From the NCBI GenBank assembly GCA_944381225.1, contig CALWKJ010000006.1:1-23491 (forward strand): a stretch of 23,491 nucleotides of DNA, given 5' to 3'. The stretch's first letter is position 1. Every line of letters begins with the position of its first letter. The position numbers and the translations under genes are program-made. The notes under the pieces are model-generated. The model was given only the letters and a program-made list of their open reading frames with translations. It was not told the DNA's origin and ran no database searches. Of this stretch, positions 20,984 through 23,491 are shown in pieces. Origin of the DNA: an uncultured Clostridia bacterium (GTDB lineage: Bacteria > Bacillota > Clostridia > Christensenellales > UBA1242).

Positions 20984-23491
20984 TGAATTTTAACAAAATT
21001 GAGCTATCTGGTTTTAAATCTTTTGCTGATAGAACTGAAATTAAATTTGATAATGGAATAACTGCCATTGTTGGCCCAAATGGCTGTGGTAAAAGCAATG
21101 TTTCTGATGCCATAAGATGGGTTTTAGGCGAACAAAGCAGTAAACTTTTGCGTGGAACAAGCATGCAAGATGTAATTTTTAATGGAACAGAAAAAAGAAA
21201 AAGTTTGTCGTATTGTGAAGTGACACTTATATTTAATAATACAGACAGATATTTTAATTACGATAATGATGAAATAGCAATAACAAGAAAACTATATAGA
21301 AGTGGAGAAAGTGCCTATTTAATTAATAGAACGCCAGTAAGGCTAAAAGACATTGTAAATTTACTTTACGATTCTGGAATTGGCAGAGATGGATATTCAA
21401 TAATTGGACAAGGCAAGGTTGAAGAAATTATTTCTTCAAAGCCAGAAAATAGGCGTACAATTTTTGAAGATGCAGCTGGGATAGCTAAATTTAAATCGAG
21501 AAAAGTTGACGCAGAAAGAAAATTGGAAAGAACAAGGGAAAATTTGCAACGCGCAAATGATATATTGGCAGAATTAGAAAGACAGATGGGGCCGTTAAAG
21601 AAACAGGCAGAAAATGCAAAATTGTGGCTTGAATACAGAAATCGTTTACAGGACTTAGAAGTTAATGCATACGTTTTTAAATACAATAATGCAAATACGG
21701 TTAAACAGCAAATAAATAATAAGTTAAATTCAATTTGTGATGAAATTGCAAATCGTCAGCAAGAACTGGCTATTACATCAAACAAATACGATGATTCAAT
21801 GGCAAAAGTTGGCAACATAGACACAATTATAGCCGAATCTCATGAAGAGATATTAAATTTGACAGTTGAAATAGAAAAACAATCTGGAGAAGCTAATGTT
21901 ATTCGCGAAAGAATTGCGAATATGACAGAAACAAAGTCAAAAATATCATTAGATTTGTTAAACAATAAAAATTTAATAGAGAAAAATAGTGCAGAATTAA
22001 ATTTTAAAAAACAAAAGTATGATGAAACTGTTGATAATTTGCACAAATTGAATTTGGCATACGATGAAATGTCAAATGAATATTTAGCGATAATAGATGA
22101 ACTAAGTTTGCATGAAGACCAAACTCAAGATTCTCAACAAAAAATGTTTGATGCAATAAATAAGTTGACAGACATTAAAGCAAATTTTAGCAAATATCAA
22201 GCTGAAAGAGAAATGCTTTTAAATAGCGTTAGTGAAATTGAACAACGATTAAAAAACATAAATGTTACAATAAAAGACAAGCAACAAACAAAACAAAAGT
22301 TGCTTGAAATAGCAAAAAAATTAGAAGAAGAAAAATTACAATCGCAAGAAAACTTAAACAGTGCAAAACTTAAACAAGATAGCCTTACCTTAAAAATAAA
22401 AGAAACTCAAGAAGAGCGTTATAGAACAAATTCAAAAATTCAAGTGTATGAAAATAGGAAAAGTATGCTTGAAGAAATGCAAAAAGAATATGACGGATAT
22501 CAATATGCAGTTAAAAAACTTTTAAAAGAAAGTGAAAGAAATCAAACAATAAAAAATAAAATGTTGGGAGTTTTGGCATCACTAATAAATGTTCCAGAAA
22601 AATATGAAACAGCAATAGAAATTGCTTTGGGAAATGCCGTGCAAAACATTGTTACATATGATGAACAAAATGCAAAAGATTTAATATACTTTCTTAAAAC
22701 AAATCAATTTGGAAGAGCTACATTCTTGCCTATAACTAAGATTAAACCAAAATCAATGTTGCAAGAGGATAAAAAAGCACTGCTTTATGAGGGTTGTTAT
22801 GGAATAGCAAGTGATTTAATTTCTTGTAAAAGTGAAATAAAAGATATAATTTCAAACCTTTTGGGAATGACAATTATTGTTGATAATTTGGACAATGCTA
22901 TAAACATTTCTAACAGTACTAAATTATCATATAAAATTGTTACACTTGACGGAGATGTAATAAATCCACAAGGCTCGATGACTGGTGGTTCAAAGAAAAA
23001 TGAGATTGCAAATTTAATTAGCAGGGACAGGGAAATAAATACATTAACTCAAGAATTGGACAAACTAAAACGGGATTTTAACGACAAGACAACATCCATT
23101 AGCAATATGCAAAAAGAACTTGATTCATTAAAATTTAACATGAATAAATTATTCGATTTAAAAAATGGTGCAGAAATAAATTATGCAAAAGAAAGCGAAA
23201 AGTTAAATGCATTTGAAACAAGTTTAGATGAAATTATAGAAGAAAAAACCCAATTAGAAACACAAAAAAATAACACCTTAATAAAAGTTAATGTTATAAC
23301 AAAAGAATTGGAAAGTATTGATGAGCTGGAAAACATGGCAATGCAGAATAAAACAAGTGCCAACAAGTTCATCGAAGAGCGACAACAAAAATTTGTCCAG
23401 TTAAAAGAAAAAAGTGATGAGTTAAATGAACAAATTACGAAAGTAAAAGTAGAAATAGCTTCGTTAGAAGCTCAAAAAACATCTTTTGAGC
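20983..23491 (+). CDS. smc: Chromosome segregation ATPase SMC, partial (C-terminal part beyond window)
   Basis: SMC dimers with ScpA/ScpB organise and condense the chromosome. The 836 complete codons present cover the N-terminal head, the first coiled coil, the hinge and the start of the returning coil; the C-terminal head lies beyond the edge. Walker A G-P-N-G-C-G-K-S is at 31-38, the W-V-L-G-E-Q-S-S-K-L-L-R-G segment near 46-58, and the Q-loop region G-Q-G-K-V-E-E-I with E-D-A-A-G-I near 142-168. The coiled coil runs from about 170 to 520. The hinge (about 525-670) contains the conserved G-S-M-T-G-G-S near 665. The start overlaps the rnc stop by one base (TAATG), with AAGGAG upstream. No stop occurs up to the edge. 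Confidence 0.96.
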   Translation, partial: MNFNKIELSGFKSFADRTEIKFDNGITAIVGPNGCGKSNVSDAIRWVLGEQSSKLLRGTSMQDVIFNGTEKRKSLSYCEVTLIFNNTDRYFNYDNDEIAITRKLYRSGESAYLINRTPVRLKDIVNLLYDSGIGRDGYSIIGQGKVEEIISSKPENRRTIFEDAAGIAKFKSRKVDAERKLERTRENLQRANDILAELERQMGPLKKQAENAKLWLEYRNRLQDLEVNAYVFKYNNANTVKQQINNKLNSICDEIANRQQELAITSNKYDDSMAKVGNIDTIIAESHEEILNLTVEIEKQSGEANVIRERIANMTETKSKISLDLLNNKNLIEKNSAELNFKKQKYDETVDNLHKLNLAYDEMSNEYLAIIDELSLHEDQTQDSQQKMFDAINKLTDIKANFSKYQAEREMLLNSVSEIEQRLKNINVTIKDKQQTKQKLLEIAKKLEEEKLQSQENLNSAKLKQDSLTLKIKETQEERYRTNSKIQVYENRKSMLEEMQKEYDGYQYAVKKLLKESERNQTIKNKMLGVLASLINVPEKYETAIEIALGNAVQNIVTYDEQNAKDLIYFLKTNQFGRATFLPITKIKPKSMLQEDKKALLYEGCYGIASDLISCKSEIKDIISNLLGMTIIVDNLDNAINISNSTKLSYKIVTLDGDVINPQGSMTGGSKKNEIANLISRDREINTLTQELDKLKRDFNDKTTSISNMQKELDSLKFNMNKLFDLKNGAEINYAKESEKLNAFETSLDEIIEEKTQLETQKNNTLIKVNVITKELESIDELENMAMQNKTSANKFIEERQQKFVQLKEKSDELNEQITKVKVEIASLEAQKTSFE

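Noticed and set aside
21366..21686. Minus-strand ORF of 106 codons
   Set aside because: It is antisense to the conserved head region of smc.
1..23491. CRISPR array, transposon, prophage, tRNA or defence island
   Set aside because: I saw no spaced direct repeats, transposase or integrase genes, terminal repeats, tRNA-like folds or known defence genes; gene content is mainly housekeeping.

Overview
This is an AT-rich stretch of a bacterial chromosome, made almost entirely of recognisable genes. It most likely comes from a low-GC Gram-positive (Bacillota, Clostridia-like) organism. The evidence is the dnaG-rpoD pair with no rpsU in front, a PASTA-domain protein, a sporulation-type YlbJ membrane protein, a DUF4364 protein, the pta-ackA-rpmF-plsX-rnc-smc order, and strong Shine-Dalgarno (SD) sequences at most genes. 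YlbJ and the possible SpoVD-type PASTA end suggest endospore-forming ancestry but do not prove sporulation. Of 23 complete gene ends, 20 stop with TAA, 3 with TAG and none with TGA, while tryptophan is TGG wherever I checked.

Layout. 1-1731: end of a PASTA-domain protein (+), a bidirectional terminator, then a minus-strand pair encoding an N-formylglutamate-amidohydrolase-like enzyme and a RimK-like ATP-grasp ligase. 1732-2063: intergenic. 2064-5615 (+): dnaG, rpoD and a zinc-ribbon coiled-coil protein. 5631-6395 (-): rnhA and a tiny membrane protein. 6575-9250 (+): a NitT/TauT-type ABC importer (lipoprotein, ATPase, permease) with a terminator between the lipoprotein gene and the rest. 9158-10210 (-): a YkvI-type membrane protein whose end overlaps the permease gene antisense. 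10276-10896 (+): a secreted protein with a conserved but uncharacterised clostridial domain. 10897-14370 (-): an operon of DUF4364 protein, ABC ATPase and ABC-2 permease. 14494-15339 (+): unknown protein. 15336-16316 (-): ylbJ. 16364-23491 (+): pta, ackA, rpmF, a small membrane ORF with no start codon, plsX, rnc and smc (cut by the window end).

How the genes work together. Pta and AckA make ATP from acetyl-CoA with acetate as product. PlsX opens phospholipid synthesis, RNase III processes RNA, and SMC condenses the chromosome. DnaG and RpoD serve replication and housekeeping transcription. The two ABC systems point in opposite directions: one imports a small organic solute, the other is probably an exporter or membrane-stress/immunity system.

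No mobile element, CRISPR array, tRNA or rRNA is visible. I did not find a clear new multi-gene system. The observations most worth following are the 59-codon membrane ORF after rpmF whose expected ATG reads AAG, the ligase-hydrolase pair at the left, a group of genes without an SD that look leaderless, and several tightly packed convergent gene ends, one of which places a terminator inside the neighbour's coding region.
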